A stretch of 56,382 bases of DNA from the NCBI GenBank assembly GCA_903856805.1, contig CAIOCZ010000123.1, positions 1 to 56,382 on the forward strand, read 5' to 3'. The position numbers and the translations under genes were made by a program. Below, in pieces: positions 27,791 through 37,141 of the stretch; within the stretch, counting starts at the first letter, position 1; every line of letters begins with the position of its first letter. Below the pieces are notes generated by a model. It saw nothing but the letters and a program-made list of their open reading frames with translations, did not search any database and was not told the origin of the DNA. This stretch comes from an uncultured cyanobacterium. Lineage in GTDB: Bacteria; Cyanobacteriota; Cyanobacteriia; PCC-6307; Cyanobiaceae.

Positions 27791-28632
27791 CAGCCCCGGC
27801 GCTTCCATGGCCGGGCTCTTGGGTGTTGCCGGTGGTCGTGCTCCTGTTAGGGGCCTCTGTCGGCAGTTTCGTCAATGTGGTGGCCTGGCGCCTTCCCCGG
27901 GAGGACTCGCTGCTCTGGCCCGGGAGCCATTGCCCTCGGTGCGGGACGTCCCTGGCCTGGTTTGAGAACCTGCCGCTGCTGGGCTGGTTGGTGTTGCGGG
28001 GGCGCTGCCGCCATTGCCACCAGCCCATTGCCCTGCGCTACCCACTGGTGGAGTTCCTTTGCGCCGGTTTATGGGTGGCGATGCTGGCCGCCACCCCCGG
28101 TGGCTTTGGCGCCAGCCCCGATCCGCTGGGGCTGGTCCTCTCCGGCTGGCTCTTGGTCAGTTGGCTGTTCCCCTTGGTGTTGATCGATCTCGACCTGCTC
28201 TGGCTGCCGGAGCCGCTTTGTCGCTGGGGATTGCTTCTGGGTTTGGTCGTGACCGGCCTGCTCGGCTTTGCCCAGGGGGTCAGTGAGGGCCGGGCCTTGC
28301 TTTTGGCCCATCTCATCGCCGCTGCCCTTGGTCTGCTGGGTTGCGAGGCGGTGAGTGCCCTTGGCCAACGCTGTCTGGGTCGTCCGGCCCTCGGTTTGGG
28401 CGACGCCAAGCTGGCGGCGCTGATGGGGGCCTGGCTGGGGCCGCTGAGTCTGGGGCTGGCCCTGCTGGTGGCGGTGGTCAGCGGGGCTGTGGTGGGTAGC
28501 CTGGGCCGGCTCACGGGTCGACTCGGGCCCCAACAGCCCTTTCCTTTCGGCCCCTTTCTGGCCTTTGGCACCGTGGCGTTGTGGTGGAGCGGTCCGGGGC
28601 CGTGGCTGGCCCTGCTCGTGCCAGGACCTTAA
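27787..28632 (+). CDS. pilD: Type IV prepilin peptidase/methylase
   Basis: Integral membrane aspartyl protease that removes the leader of type IV pilins and N-methylates them. 281 aa with about 8 hydrophobic segments. The N-terminal cytoplasmic loop carries the four-Cys zinc site of bifunctional enzymes (CPRCGTS and CRHCHQP). The catalytic Asp pair is in [13 protein letters not shown] and [10 protein letters not shown]. The conserved [12 protein letters not shown] precedes the methylase region. It implies type IV pili, used for motility or DNA uptake, although no pilin gene is in the window. Confidence 0.94.
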   Translation: MTAPALPWPGSWVLPVVVLLLGASVGSFVNVVAWRLPREDSLLWPGSHCPRCGTSLAWFENLPLLGWLVLRGRCRHCHQPIALRYPLVEFLCAGLWVAMLAATPGGFGASPDPLGLVLSGWLLVSWLFPLVLIDLDLLWLPEPLCRWGLLLGLVVTGLLGFAQGVSEGRALLLAHLIAAALGLLGCEAVSALGQRCLGRPALGLGDAKLAALMGAWLGPLSLGLALLVAVVSGAVVGSLGRLTGRLGPQQPFPFGPFLAFGTVALWWSGPGPWLALLVPGP

Positions 28633-28723
28633 ATGGGGCGAGCCAATCGGCCCAGCTTGTTCGCTCCCCGCCAGTCCGCGCCCCACCTCTCCCGGCCCCA
28701 CCGAGGCCGTTTCCCTGACCCGC

Positions 28724-29614
28724 ATGTCCCTGTTCGACTGGTTCGCCGATCGTCGTAAAAACGCCCCCGCGGTCCGTCCCACTCAGGGGCCCGATCCTGA
28801 CGATGGGGACGGCCTGTGGAGCAAGTGTCCCGAGTGCTCCCTGGTGGTTTATCGCAAGGACCTGTTGGCGAATGCCAGCGTTTGTAAAGGCTGCGGCTAT
28901 CACAACCGCATTGACAGTGAGGAACGGCTACGGCTGCTCGCTGATGAGGGCAGTTTTGAATCCCTGGATGCCGATCTTGCGCCCACCGATCCCCTGGCCT
29001 TCAAGGATCGGCGCAGCTATGCCGATCGCCTCCGCGAGACCCAGCAGGCCACCGGATTGCGCGATGCAGTGATCACGGGGGTGTGTCGGCTGGAGGGGTT
29101 GCCCATGGCCCTCGGGATCATGGATTTCCGCTTCATGGGGGGCTCGATGGGGTCGGTGGTGGGTGAAAAACTCACCCGGCTGATCGAGGAGGCCACCGCG
29201 CGCCGCTTGCCCTTGCTGATCGTGTGTGCCTCCGGCGGGGCCCGGATGCAGGAGGGGATGCTGAGCCTGATGCAGATGGCCAAGATCTCCGGAGCCCTGG
29301 AGCGCCATCGTCGGGCTGAGCTTCTCTACCTCCCCCTGCTCACCCACCCCACGACCGGAGGGGTGACCGCCAGTTTCGCCATGCTGGGGGACCTCATCCT
29401 GGCCGAACCCAAGGCCCTGATCGGCTTTGCTGGTCGCCGGGTGATTGAACAGACCCTCCGGGAGAAGCTGCCCGAGGGATTCCAGACGGCGGAATACCTT
29501 CTTGATCACGGCTTCGTGGATACGATCGTTCCGCGCACGGCTCAGCGCAGCACCCTCCTCGCCCTGCTCCAACTGCATGGCACGGCCCGCCGCAGTGCGG
29601 TGGTGGCCGGATGA
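28724..29614 (+). CDS. accD: Acetyl-CoA carboxylase carboxyltransferase subunit beta
   Basis: Carries with AccA the transcarboxylation that makes malonyl-CoA for fatty-acid synthesis. 296 aa from ATG 28724. N-terminal zinc ribbon CPECSLVV and CKGCGYH (four Cys), then the crotonase-like fold with [29 protein letters not shown] and [19 protein letters not shown]. The C-terminal [18 protein letters not shown] is canonical. The gene is separated by 91 bases from pilD and overlaps the next gene by 4 bases. Confidence 0.96.
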   Translation: MSLFDWFADRRKNAPAVRPTQGPDPDDGDGLWSKCPECSLVVYRKDLLANASVCKGCGYHNRIDSEERLRLLADEGSFESLDADLAPTDPLAFKDRRSYADRLRETQQATGLRDAVITGVCRLEGLPMALGIMDFRFMGGSMGSVVGEKLTRLIEEATARRLPLLIVCASGGARMQEGMLSLMQMAKISGALERHRRAELLYLPLLTHPTTGGVTASFAMLGDLILAEPKALIGFAGRRVIEQTLREKLPEGFQTAEYLLDHGFVDTIVPRTAQRSTLLALLQLHGTARRSAVVAG

Positions 29615-30078
29615 GCAGCCGCTGGTGGTTCCCTCGGTGGCGCTGGGGGTTGGGGCTGAGGGCCTGGGCCGGAGTGCTGGCGGCGGTCTTGGTCCTCGTG
29701 GTCTTCATGGTGCCCATGGCCGTCCCCGTGGCCCAGGCTGGCCCAGTCAGCTGGCAGGAGTTGCCTCCCGCCGCCGAGGGGCGTCAGTGGTGGGATCGTG
29801 GCAGCTTGCGCCTTGACCGCCAGGGCCACCTTTCGGTGCTCAGCCGCTATCAACCCGCCGCTGAGGCTGGGGCCGACCGGCCGCCTCCGGGTCGTTTGTA
29901 TGTGATGGAACTGGACTGCGATCAGCAGCTCTACCGGGACGTGGCGATCAATGGGTTGCCCCAGTTCGGTGCCAACTGGCAGGTCAGTGGCGCCGATGCC
30001 CTCACCAGTGCCGTGGTGAAGGCGGCCTGCGCCGCTGGAGCCGATCTGTTGTCCGCCGCTTCCCTGTCCCATGGCTGA
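29611..30078 (+). CDS. Exported hypothetical protein, cyanobacterial
   Basis: 155 aa; a long N-terminal hydrophobic run ([20 protein letters not shown]) ending in AQAG looks like a signal peptide. The mature domain has [33 protein letters not shown] and a single further Cys (VKAACAAG), which could form one disulfide. Similar small lumen or periplasm proteins with this surface-Cys pattern are common in picocyanobacteria, with unknown role. It overlaps accD by 4 bases and the oxidoreductase by 8, so it is within an operon. Confidence 0.65.
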   Translation: MSSRWWFPRWRWGLGLRAWAGVLAAVLVLVVFMVPMAVPVAQAGPVSWQELPPAAEGRQWWDRGSLRLDRQGHLSVLSRYQPAAEAGADRPPPGRLYVMELDCDQQLYRDVAINGLPQFGANWQVSGADALTSAVVKAACAAGADLLSAASLSHG

Positions 30079-31144
30079 TACACCCTTGCGGGTGGCGATC
30101 GCTGGCCTCGGCTTTGGCGAGAAGGTCCATCTGCCGGCCCTGCGGGACTGTCCGTCCACGGAACCGGTGGCCCTGTGGCATCCCCGAGCGGAACGGCTTG
30201 AGGCCGCGACCCAGGCGACCGGCTTGCCTGGACACACCAGTTTTGAGCGCCTGCTGGCCGACCCCACCATTGACGCGATCGTGATTGCGACGCCTCCGGA
30301 ACCGCGGTTTGCCCTGGCCCAGGCGGCCTTAGCGGCGGGCAAGCACCTGCTGCTGGAAAAGCCGGTGGCCCTGAACGCCGACCAGGTGGAGAGCCTGCAG
30401 CGGCAGGCCATGGCCCGGAATCTGACGGTGGCGGTGGACTTTGAATACCGGGCGGTCCCCCTGTTTCAGCAGCTGGCTGCCCTGCTGCAGCAGGGAGTGC
30501 TGGGGGATCCCTGGCTGGTGAAGCTGGACTGGCTGATGAGCAGCCGCGCCGATGCCACCCGTCCCTGGAGCTGGTATTCCCAGGCTGAGGCTGGTGGCGG
30601 GGTGCTGGGCGCGCTCGGGACCCATGCTTTCGACATCCTCCATTGGCTGATAGGACCAACGCGCCACCTGCGGGCTTGCCTGAGTACGGCCATCCCGGCC
30701 CGTCCGCTGCCGGATGGTCGTGGGGCGCTGGGGACGGTGGATGCGGAGGACATCGCCCTGATCCAGCTGGATCTGGCGGATGGCCATGGTCGCCGGGTGC
30801 CGGCCCAGCTCAACCTGGCCTCGGTGACCCGTGCTGGCCGGGGCTTTTGGCTGGAGCTCTACGGCAGTCAGGCCACCCTGGTGCTCGGCTCCAGCAATCA
30901 GGCCGACTATGTCCACGGGTTTCAGCTGTGGATGGCGGCACCTGGTGAGCCGCTGCGCCCCTTGCCCCTGGATCCTTCCCTGGCGTTCCCGCGCACCTGG
31001 GAGGACGGTCGGATCGCACCCGTGGGACGGGTGATTGGCTGGTGGGCCGAGGCGGTGCGTCACCAGCGGCCCATGGTGCCTGGATTGGGAGAGGCGGTTT
31101 TGAGCCAGCGCTGCTGCGACCAAGCCCGCCAGGACTGGCCCTGA
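30071..31144 (+). CDS. Gfo/Idh/MocA family oxidoreductase
   Basis: NAD(P)-dependent sugar or inositol-type oxidoreductase of unknown substrate. 357 aa. Rossmann motif VAIAGLGFGEKVHLPAL, then ATPPEPRFALAQAALAAGKHLLLEKPVALN, with the conserved EKP at the nicotinamide site. The C-terminal half contains the beta-sheet domain (GGGVLGALGTHAFDILHW with the His-Asp motif). Family neighbours in cyanobacteria include biliverdin reductase-like and dehydrogenases of sugar metabolism; nothing here separates them. Starts at ATG 30071 within the previous gene. Confidence 0.88.
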   Translation: MADTPLRVAIAGLGFGEKVHLPALRDCPSTEPVALWHPRAERLEAATQATGLPGHTSFERLLADPTIDAIVIATPPEPRFALAQAALAAGKHLLLEKPVALNADQVESLQRQAMARNLTVAVDFEYRAVPLFQQLAALLQQGVLGDPWLVKLDWLMSSRADATRPWSWYSQAEAGGGVLGALGTHAFDILHWLIGPTRHLRACLSTAIPARPLPDGRGALGTVDAEDIALIQLDLADGHGRRVPAQLNLASVTRAGRGFWLELYGSQATLVLGSSNQADYVHGFQLWMAAPGEPLRPLPLDPSLAFPRTWEDGRIAPVGRVIGWWAEAVRHQRPMVPGLGEAVLSQRCCDQARQDWP

Positions 31145-31244
31145 AGGGCGGAGATCCGTCCCCCCAGATACGGCTGGCGGTATCACTACTAACCATTTGT
31201 GTTCCGTAGTCGTTGTTACTGTTGAAGGACGTTGGCCGGGCTTC

Positions 31245-31348
31245 GGCGGCGTTCAAGGCGATCCGGTTTCTCCCGGTGCCTTGGCGTCGACGCGGCGTCG
31301 GTGGAAGTAGGGGCAAACCTGCGGGTCCATGCCCTGAAGCAACGCGCC
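31245..31348 (+). ncRNA. Candidate glutamine riboswitch (downstream-peptide/glnA type)
   Basis: I read a three-stem junction. P1 pairs GCGTT (31249-31253) with AACGC (31341-31345), extended by GGC/GCC with a one-base bulge. P2 pairs AAGGC (31255-31259) with GCCTT (31278-31282), with an inner CCGG/CCGG. P3 pairs GGGCA (31311-31315) with TGCCC (31330-31334), with inner ACC/GGT. The segment entering P3 is GGAAGTAGG (31303-31311) and the 3' side of P1 contains GAAGCAACGC. This order (CGTTCA, GGAAGTAGG, GAAG-AACGC) is the known consensus of cyanobacterial glutamine riboswitches; one consensus position differs (GAAGC for GAAGG). The 37-codon gene with its SD at 31383 follows. The expression platform may be translational, since CCT/AGG pairing touches the SD. 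Confidence 0.8.
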
Positions 31349-31394
31349 ATCCACCCTGTGGGCCCCGCCCCAGGTTTCCTTCGGAGGCACGTCC

Positions 31395-31508
31395 ATGTCC
31401 ATCACCACCGCCAAGCAACTGGTTCGTCAGGCTGAGGAGGCGCGTCGCGCTGCCCGGCAACAGGCCTTCAGTGTGCAGTCCCTGCGCAAGCAGTGTCTGA
31501 TCGACTGA
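31395..31508 (+). CDS. 37-aa micropeptide downstream of glutamine riboswitch
   Basis: Short ORF: MSITTAKQLVRQAEEARR at the start, then ARQQAFSVQSLRKQ and CLID at the end. GGAGG at 31383-31387 sits 7 bases ahead of the ATG, one of the best Shine-Dalgarno sites in the window. The gene is bracketed by a candidate glutamine riboswitch and an intrinsic terminator, so it is a stand-alone transcript. The peptide is basic, Ala/Gln/Arg-rich and predicted helical, reminiscent of small cyanobacterial inhibitors of nitrogen enzymes such as glutamine synthetase inactivating factors (IF7/IF17). I see no clear identity with them, so a role in nitrogen control is inferred from context. One Cys near the C-terminus could be redox-active. 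Confidence 0.75.
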   Translation: MSITTAKQLVRQAEEARRAARQQAFSVQSLRKQCLID

Positions 31509-31543
31509 TTGACCCAACCGATTGCGTTGTAGGCACCATTCCG

Positions 31544-31569
31544 GGCCCCGCTTTGGCGGGGCCTTTTTT
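31544..31569 (+). terminator. Intrinsic terminator of the micropeptide transcript
   Basis: Perfect 8-bp stem GGCCCCGC (31544-31551) / GCGGGGCC (31556-31563), 4-base loop TTTG, then six T residues. It closes the riboswitch and micropeptide unit 35 bases after its stop and insulates fbaA. Confidence 0.93.
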
Positions 31570-31706
31570 GTGGCAGGGGTTGCCCCGGTCCGCACGTTTG
31601 ACGTTCCTGGGAGGGCGGAGGGCATCCCCTAGACTCCCGCCCAGACTGAGACGGGTTGTGCCCGTCGGCCGTCGACTCCCCCTATCCCACCCCGCGAGGT
31701 TTACCC

Positions 31707-32780
31707 ATGGCGCTCGTCCCGCTCCGGCTGTTGCTTGATCACGCCGCTGAGAACGGCTATGGCATCCCTGCGTTCAATGTGAACAACCTGGAGCAGGTCC
31801 AGTCGATCATGGAGGCGGCTCAAGAGACCGACAGCCCGGTCATTCTCCAGGCCTCCCGCGGTGCCCGTCAGTATGCCGGCGAGAACTTTCTGCGGCACCT
31901 GATTCTGGCGGCGGTGGAAACCTATCCGGATATCCCGGTGGTCATGCACCAGGACCATGGCAACAGCCCTGCCACCTGCTTCGGTGCGGCCGCCAATGGT
32001 TTCACTTCGGTGATGATGGACGGCTCCCTGATGGACGACGCCAAGACCCCGGCCACCTACGACTACAACGTGGCAGTCACCAAGGAAGTGGTGGACGTGG
32101 CCCATGCCATTGGTGTGAGCGTGGAAGGAGAACTGGGTTGTCTGGGTTCCCTGGAGACCGGCATGGGTGAGGCCGAAGACGGCCATGGTTTTGAGGGCAA
32201 ATTGGATCACAGCCAACTGCTCACCGATCCCGCCGAGGCCGCGGATTTCGTCGCCAAAACCAAGGTCGATGCCCTGGCGATCGCCATCGGCACCAGCCAT
32301 GGTGCCTACAAGTTCACCCGCAAGCCAACCGGTGAAGTGCTGGCCATCAGCCGGATTGCTGAAATCCACAAGGCCATCCCCAACACTCACCTGGTGATGC
32401 ACGGCTCCTCCTCCGTTCCCCAGGAGTGGCTGGACATGATCAACAAGTATGGCGGTGCCATTCCTGAGACCTACGGTGTGCCCGTAGAGGAAATTCAGGA
32501 GGGCATTCGCAACGGCGTTCGCAAGGTGAACATCGACACCGACAATCGCCTGGCCTTCACCGCTGCCGTTCGGGAAGCCGCCGCCAAGGATCCCGCCAAT
32601 TTCGATCCCCGTCACTTCAACAAGCCCGCCCGGGCCTACATGAAGAAGGTGTGCCTGGATCGTTACCAGCAGTTCTGGTGTGCCGGCAATGCCAGCAAGA
32701 TCAAGCAGCGCGACATCAACTTCTATGCCGGTCTGTATGCCAAGGGGCAACTTGATGCCAAGACCGCCGTCGCCGCCTGA
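31707..32780 (+). CDS. fbaA: Class II fructose-1,6-bisphosphate aldolase
   Basis: Zn2+-dependent aldolase of glycolysis and Calvin cycle, also able to make sedoheptulose-1,7-bisphosphate. 357 aa from ATG 31707, with GAGG about 8 bases upstream. Motifs: [26 protein letters not shown] with the zinc His and catalytic Asp, [22 protein letters not shown] (zinc His), VMHGSSSVP (zinc His) and [10 protein letters not shown]. The type is the long cyanobacterial CbbA-like enzyme. It has its own terminator and lies just after the glutamine-responsive unit. Confidence 0.96.
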   Translation: MALVPLRLLLDHAAENGYGIPAFNVNNLEQVQSIMEAAQETDSPVILQASRGARQYAGENFLRHLILAAVETYPDIPVVMHQDHGNSPATCFGAAANGFTSVMMDGSLMDDAKTPATYDYNVAVTKEVVDVAHAIGVSVEGELGCLGSLETGMGEAEDGHGFEGKLDHSQLLTDPAEAADFVAKTKVDALAIAIGTSHGAYKFTRKPTGEVLAISRIAEIHKAIPNTHLVMHGSSSVPQEWLDMINKYGGAIPETYGVPVEEIQEGIRNGVRKVNIDTDNRLAFTAAVREAAAKDPANFDPRHFNKPARAYMKKVCLDRYQQFWCAGNASKIKQRDINFYAGLYAKGQLDAKTAVAA

Positions 32781-32803
32781 CGCGCTTCATCCTCAGTGAT
32801 TCG

Positions 32804-32828
32804 GGCCCCCTCCATGGGGGCCTTTTTT
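32804..32828 (+). terminator. Intrinsic terminator of fbaA
   Basis: Perfect 7-bp stem GGCCCCC (32804-32810) / GGGGGCC (32816-32822), loop TCCAT, followed by six T residues, 23 bases past the fbaA stop. Confidence 0.93.
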
Positions 32829-32846
32829 GTGCTCCCGTGGATGGGT

Positions 32847-35723
32847 TCAGCGTGGGATGCCACTGGAGGCCGGTGGTGGGGTGGCGGCGGCATTGTCAGT
32901 GTTGCCACTGATCAGCCTGGCCAGGGCATCGTTGAGACTGCGTTCCATCACGAAGCGGCTGCCATCGGTCACCACCACCCGAACCAGGGTTGGCAGGTCA
33001 TTGTTCTTGCTTTGAAGGTAGATCGGCTCCACATAGAGCAGGCCCTTGCCCACGGGCAGCACCAGGAGGTTGCCATGAATCAACCGGGATCCCACCCGAT
33101 TCCAGAGGCCGAATTGATAGCTGATCGCCGGATCCTGTTCGATTAGGGCCGACACCTGCTGGGGCCCCAGTAACAGGCGCTGCTGGGGAAATCGCACCAG
33201 CAGGAGTTTGCCGTAATGGGGGGGGTCGTTTCGGGCCGCAATCCAGCCGACCATGTTGGGCCGCCGCAGGGGCGAGAAGGGCAGCAGCAGGACGAATTCG
33301 GGTTGGGCCTGGCCTGGCAGCTGAACCGTGACGTGGTAGGGACGTACGGGGGTGTTGGTGGAGCCATAGATCTCCAAGGGCACCGACCACACATCGTCCC
33401 CGTTGTAAAAAGTGCGCACGTCCGTGACGTGATAACGCAGTAAACGTTCCGCTTGAATTGCAAATTGGCTCTGGGGCACCTGAATGTGCTTCAACAATTC
33501 CCGCGGCATGGCCGAAAGTGGTTGAAACAACTCAGGAAAGGCTCTCTGCCAGGTCCTTAGGATAGGATCCTCCGGATCGCTAATATACAACCAAACATTG
33601 CCGTTATAGGCGTCTACAACCGCCTTGACCGGATTGCGAAAATAACGAATTCCCGAGGGATTGGCCTCGGCATAGGGATAGCTGTGGCTCACGGTGAAGC
33701 CGTCCAGCATCCAGTATTGATGTTGGTCAGGTTGGAAGCCTTTGTTCGGCCCCAGGCGGGCGGTGACCAGGTAGGGCTGGCTCTCGAAGCGCAGGAACGG
33801 GGCCAGGGCCGTGAGGCGTTCATTCACCTGGCGCCGGATCTGCAACCGGGAGCTGGGGAGCAACGAACCGGTGAACAGCAGGCGGGGTTCGGGCAGGTAG
33901 GCGGCCGCCATCAACCGATCCAGGGGGCCATGGATCGTCAATCCCCCCGTTCCTTCGTAGTGGGAATAGACGTTCAGATCCCCTTCCGGATAGTCGAATT
34001 CGCGTACCTGGGTGGGGGCGATCACATAGGGAGCCTTGGCCGCGCCGAAGTAGAGCCGGGGGCGCCCCACCGGCAGCACCTTTTGTACCGCCGCATCACT
34101 GATGCCCAGCTGGGGAATCCCCTGCACCTTGCCGCTGCGGCCCAGGTCCTTGACGAAGTACAAAGGAAGTCCATCCGCACCGAAGGCGTTCACGGTGGAA
34201 ACGGTGAAGCCGTAGCCGTGGGTGAAGACGAGGTGGCGATTGAGCCAGGTTCGGGAATCCAGGGGCAGCGCGGCGGTGTCGATTTCGCGGGCCGCAATCA
34301 GCACCTGCTGCGAGCCGCTGGCGCTGGAGGGATGGAGCAGGGGGTAGCGGTCCACGGCCGCCGAGGGGAAGCGGTAGTAGAGACGCAATTGCTGCAGCTG
34401 CCGATTGGTGGCCAGCAGTGGCTTGCTGTCCCAGAGGCGAATGTTGGCCAGGGTGCCCTTGGCCGCGGCTAAATCGTTGGTGGTGAGTCTCTGGCGGGGT
34501 TCCAGGGTCACTTCTTTGATGGCCGTGAGGCCGAAGGCCCTGCGGGTGGCTGTGATTGACCGCCGCAGATAGGGGGTTTCCACGGCCAGCTCCCGGGGCT
34601 GCACCCAGAGCCGTTGCACCAGGGGGGCCACGATCCATTCGGCGATGGGCACGGCGCTCACCGTGGTGGCCAGGGGGATCAGGGCCATCCGGCGCAACCA
34701 GCCCCGAGGCAAGGGCACCAGTAGCCCGGCGGAGGTGAGCAGCAGCAGCAGCGACAGCAGCAGCCTCAGGGGTAGCCGCACATGCAGATCCACAAAGCCG
34801 GCGCCGGCGGCGACCCCACTGCCCTGCACCATCAGGTCAAAGGGGGCCAGGGCGTTGCTGAGGGCGGCCATCAGGGTCAGCACCGCCAGCTGGGGCTGCA
34901 AAACCTGTTGTTGCTGCGTGGTCAACCCTGGAAACCGCAGATCCGAAAGGCAGCTGCCTTCGCTGAAGGTGAGCCAAAGGCAGCCGGCCAGACCAACGGC
35001 CGCCTGGGCGAACACCACGCTCACCAGCAGGTGCAACGCGGGCAGTTGCAGCACCGTGAAGCTGAGATCGAAACCGGTGAGGGGATCGGTTTCATCGAAG
35101 GGCACCGCCAGCAGCCCTGGCAGCCAAAGGCTCCAGCCCCTGGCCAGGGCTGTGGCGGAGGCGGCGAGGGCCGCCGCCAGGGTGATGCGCAGGGTGGTGA
35201 ATGGGCGGAGCAGCAGGGGGAGAAGCAGGCCAGTCCCCAGTCCGAGAAAGAGCCAGAGGGGCAGATCGGTCAGGACGGGAATGCCAGTGATGGCCCGACC
35301 GCTGAAGGGATCGGCGATCAGATCCTGGGCCTGCACCAGCAGAAAGGTGAGACCCCCTGCCAGTAACAGCACCAATCCCACCAGGGCCGCCAGCATCGCC
35401 CGTTGGCCCATGGCCAGGATCGGAGCGGCTGGCAGGGAGCTGCGGGCGGCGTTCTGGCGGAGGCGCCAGCAGCGGTTGAGTTGGTGGAGCTGCAGGGGCA
35501 GCCCCAACCCGGTGACCAGGGCAAAGGCGAGTAGCTGCAGCCACCAGCGGCGCAGCACCACAGACTCAGCGCCGAACTGGGCATACCAGCGGCGCTCAAT
35601 GCCCAGACGGGACAACAGCACCAAGAGGCCCAGCAACACAGCAGTGCCAACCAGCAGGCGGAAGGCCAGCAGCAGGCCACTAGGCACGGGTCGCCGCCCG
35701 TGGTGCGGAGGGGAGACAATCAC
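32847..35723 (-). CDS. UPF0182 family large membrane protein
   Basis: 958 aa protein of the UPF0182/COG1615 family, widespread in cyanobacteria and actinobacteria, function unknown. The N-terminal third holds about seven hydrophobic segments (e.g. LLVGTAVLLGLLVLLSRL, LLALVGLVLLLAGGL). The C-terminal two thirds are a large soluble domain outside the membrane with conserved Trp/Tyr-rich blocks such as DGFTVSHSYPYAEANPSGIRYF and YNGNVWLYISDPEDPILRTW. The extracytoplasmic domain suggests an envelope role. Long gene, ATG start at 35723, alone on its strand. Confidence 0.92.
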   Translation of the reverse strand: MIVSPPHHGRRPVPSGLLLAFRLLVGTAVLLGLLVLLSRLGIERRWYAQFGAESVVLRRWWLQLLAFALVTGLGLPLQLHQLNRCWRLRQNAARSSLPAAPILAMGQRAMLAALVGLVLLLAGGLTFLLVQAQDLIADPFSGRAITGIPVLTDLPLWLFLGLGTGLLLPLLLRPFTTLRITLAAALAASATALARGWSLWLPGLLAVPFDETDPLTGFDLSFTVLQLPALHLLVSVVFAQAAVGLAGCLWLTFSEGSCLSDLRFPGLTTQQQQVLQPQLAVLTLMAALSNALAPFDLMVQGSGVAAGAGFVDLHVRLPLRLLLSLLLLLTSAGLLVPLPRGWLRRMALIPLATTVSAVPIAEWIVAPLVQRLWVQPRELAVETPYLRRSITATRRAFGLTAIKEVTLEPRQRLTTNDLAAAKGTLANIRLWDSKPLLATNRQLQQLRLYYRFPSAAVDRYPLLHPSSASGSQQVLIAAREIDTAALPLDSRTWLNRHLVFTHGYGFTVSTVNAFGADGLPLYFVKDLGRSGKVQGIPQLGISDAAVQKVLPVGRPRLYFGAAKAPYVIAPTQVREFDYPEGDLNVYSHYEGTGGLTIHGPLDRLMAAAYLPEPRLLFTGSLLPSSRLQIRRQVNERLTALAPFLRFESQPYLVTARLGPNKGFQPDQHQYWMLDGFTVSHSYPYAEANPSGIRYFRNPVKAVVDAYNGNVWLYISDPEDPILRTWQRAFPELFQPLSAMPRELLKHIQVPQSQFAIQAERLLRYHVTDVRTFYNGDDVWSVPLEIYGSTNTPVRPYHVTVQLPGQAQPEFVLLLPFSPLRRPNMVGWIAARNDPPHYGKLLLVRFPQQRLLLGPQQVSALIEQDPAISYQFGLWNRVGSRLIHGNLLVLPVGKGLLYVEPIYLQSKNNDLPTLVRVVVTDGSRFVMERSLNDALARLISGNTDNAAATPPPASSGIPR

Positions 35724-35857
35724 CAGGGGAGGCTAAGCAGGGGTGGGTCGCGGTCAAGGCGAGCCCGGGGGGTTCGTTTAATCCGACTTTTGGGATCGGG
35801 TTTTGTGCCCCTGGTGGGATGGCCCTGCTAATTTCGCACTACCTTCGGGGTGTGATC

Positions 35858-37141
35858 GTGACGGCCACTATTTCCCGTTCCACTGTCGTGGGCCTGCGGT
35901 GCAAGGAATGCGGTCATCCCTATGAGGCCAGTGCCCGACATGTCTGCGAAGACGTCTGCTTCGGCCCCCTTGAGGTCGTCTACGACTACGAGGCGATCAA
36001 GGCCCGGGTCAGCCGCGCCACCATCGAAGCCGGTCCTGTCTCGATCTGGCGCTATCGCGACTTTCTGCCGATTGAGGGGGATCCGATCGATGTCGGTACC
36101 GGCTTCACGCCCCTGCTCAAGGCCAATCGTTTAGCCCGTCGCCTCGGTCTCAACAACCTCTACATCAAAAACGATGGCGTCAACATGCCGACGCTCTCGT
36201 TCAAGGATCGTGTTGTCTCCGTGGCGCTCACCCGGGCCCGTGAGCTTGGCTTCACCACGGTGAGCTGCGCGTCCACCGGCAACCTCGCCAACTCCACCGC
36301 CGCCATCGCCGCCCATGCCGGCTTGGAGTGCTGTGTGTTCATTCCTAGCGATCTGGAGCTCGGCAAGGTGTTGGGCACCTTGATCTACAACCCCACCCTG
36401 ATGGCGGTGAAGGGCAATTACGATCAGGTAAATCGCCTCTGTTCGGAAGTTGCCAACACGTATGGATGGGGTTTCGTTAACATCAATCTGCGTCCTTACT
36501 ACTCTGAGGGTTCCAAAACCTTGGGCTATGAGGTGATTGAGCAGCTGGGATGGCAGCTTCCCGATCACGTTGTGGCTCCCTTAGCTTCCGGCTCCCTATT
36601 CACCAAGATTCGAAAGGGTTTTGACGAATTCATCAAGGTGGGTTTAGTGGATGAGAAGTCCGTTCGTTTTAGTGGAGCCCAGGCCGAGGGGTGTGCTCCG
36701 ATTGCCCAGGCTTTTGCGGAGGGTCGCGATTTCATCACCCCTGTCAAGCCCAACACCATCGCCAAATCCATTGCCATTGGCAATCCCGCAGACGGGCCCT
36801 ATGCCATTGATATCGCTCGCAGCAGTGGTGGATCGATTGCTGCCGTCAGTGATGCTGAGATTGTGGAGGGCATCAAGTTGTTGGCCGAAACCGAGGGGGT
36901 GTTTACCGAAACCGCCGGTGGTACCACCATCGCCGTTCTCAAGAAGCTGGTTGAGCAGGGGCAAATCGACCCAGGCGAAACCACCGTCGCCTACATCACA
37001 GGCAATGGTCTTAAAACCACAGAGGCGATTGCTACTTCCATCGGCGAGCCCTTCCTGATTGAGGCCCAGCTCGATAGCTTTAACGCGGCCTGGCAGCGGG
37101 CCCAGTCCCTCCATCGCCCCACCTTGGAAACGGTGGGCTGA
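35858..37141 (+). CDS. thrC: Threonine synthase
   Basis: PLP enzyme converting O-phosphohomoserine to threonine. 427 aa from GTG 35858; GTG 35852 or ATG 35819 are possible but leave an unlikely extension. N-terminal zinc-like motif with four Cys (GLRCKECGHPY, HVCEDVCFG), then the PLP Lys in LSFKDRVVS. The SASTGN-type phosphate loop reads SCASTGNLANSTAAI here. YITGNGLKTTEA near the C-terminus is typical. Isozyme choice (plant-type, SAM-activated or not) is not clear from sequence. A ubiquitin-like sulfur carrier gene follows 105 bases later. Confidence 0.93.
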   Translation: MTATISRSTVVGLRCKECGHPYEASARHVCEDVCFGPLEVVYDYEAIKARVSRATIEAGPVSIWRYRDFLPIEGDPIDVGTGFTPLLKANRLARRLGLNNLYIKNDGVNMPTLSFKDRVVSVALTRARELGFTTVSCASTGNLANSTAAIAAHAGLECCVFIPSDLELGKVLGTLIYNPTLMAVKGNYDQVNRLCSEVANTYGWGFVNINLRPYYSEGSKTLGYEVIEQLGWQLPDHVVAPLASGSLFTKIRKGFDEFIKVGLVDEKSVRFSGAQAEGCAPIAQAFAEGRDFITPVKPNTIAKSIAIGNPADGPYAIDIARSSGGSIAAVSDAEIVEGIKLLAETEGVFTETAGGTTIAVLKKLVEQGQIDPGETTVAYITGNGLKTTEAIATSIGEPFLIEAQLDSFNAAWQRAQSLHRPTLETVG

